Of a DNA stretch of 5,978 nucleotides, positions 5,906-5,978 are shown in pieces. The number at the start of each line of letters is the position of its first letter. Positions within the stretch are counted from its first letter, which is position 1. Both the position numbers and the translations under genes were made by a program. The notes below the pieces were generated by a model, which did no database searches, had not been told where the DNA came from, and was given only the letters and a program-made list of their open reading frames with translations. The DNA comes from Chloroflexia bacterium (GTDB taxonomy: Bacteria > Chloroflexota > Chloroflexia > Thermomicrobiales > UBA6265), in assembly GCA_013698285.1 (NCBI GenBank), contig JACCVE010000441.1:1-5978 (forward strand), written 5' to 3'.

Positions 5906-5978
5906 GTGAATCGGCGCCGATCAAGCCCAGCGACCCCGGACCTCTCCGAACGATCTCACCGCGGAGTGACAGTGATGA
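5906..5978 (+). CDS. Possible start of the next gene (continues past the window)
   Basis: From GTG at 5906 the frame is open to the window edge (VNRRRSSPATPDLSERSH, then RGVTVM). A GTG at 5966 and an ATG at 5975 are in the same frame. GGAG at 5963-5966 lies 8 bases before the ATG at 5975, making that the best ribosome-site-supported start. Alternatively TATGCT (5892-5897) is a -10-like hexamer 8 bases before the GTG at 5906, which would make a leaderless start. Too little is visible to name a product. Confidence 0.35.
   Translation, partial: MNRRRSSPATPDLSERSHRGVTVM

Noticed and set aside
4224..5924. 566-codon open frame on the minus strand opposite recQ
   Set aside because: A shadow frame: its composition mirrors recQ third-position GC, it has no recognisable domain, and the + strand carries the full set of helicase motifs.

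Overview
This is a very GC-rich window (roughly 70% G+C by eye) from a free-living, oxygen-tolerant, amino-acid-prototrophic bacterium. Shine-Dalgarno sites are strong, GTG starts occur, and the proteins are Ala/Gly/Asp/Arg-rich. The DAHP synthase with an N-terminal ferredoxin-like domain, the Mn-type superoxide dismutase and the RecQ variant are compatible with a Chloroflexota (Thermomicrobia-like) or Actinobacteria-like genome. The phylum is an inference, not a proof. No mobile element, CRISPR array, rRNA or tRNA was seen.

Layout: (1) 1-749 (+) is the 3' part of a probable exported LppX/LprG/LolA-type lipoprotein. (2) 775-1818 (-), convergent with it, is aroF, class I DAHP synthase, the first enzyme of the shikimate pathway. 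(3) 1819-2125 (-) is a complete transcription-attenuation leader for aroF: a sigma70-type promoter (TTGACA, 17 bp, TAGGGT), a 51-residue leader peptide carrying Trp-Trp-Cys-Phe-Thr-Ser-Tyr, a long potential antiterminator helix, a perfect 8-bp terminator hairpin with a U run, and then the aroF ribosome binding site. This is the most interesting part of the window. (4) 2349-3017 (+) encodes an unrecognised acidic helical protein. Its stop codon lies inside a 30-bp-period imperfect tandem duplication. (5) 3185-3802 (+) is sodA, preceded by two inverted repeats and followed by a 17-bp hairpin. (6) 4048-5804 (+) is a recQ-family helicase whose N-terminal segment lies in a different frame from the rest; one base is missing near 4249-4257. 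(7) 5805-5978 holds a weak hairpin and probably the start of another + strand gene.

Functional links: the genes look like an ordinary chromosomal neighbourhood, not one operon. The tightest logical unit is the aroF leader with aroF: scarcity of charged tRNA-Trp (and perhaps tRNA-Phe or tRNA-Tyr) would stall the leader ribosome, block the terminator and raise flux into aromatic amino acid synthesis. SodA (superoxide removal) and RecQ (DNA repair) are adjacent but separated by 245 bp and a strong hairpin, so co-transcription is not supported.
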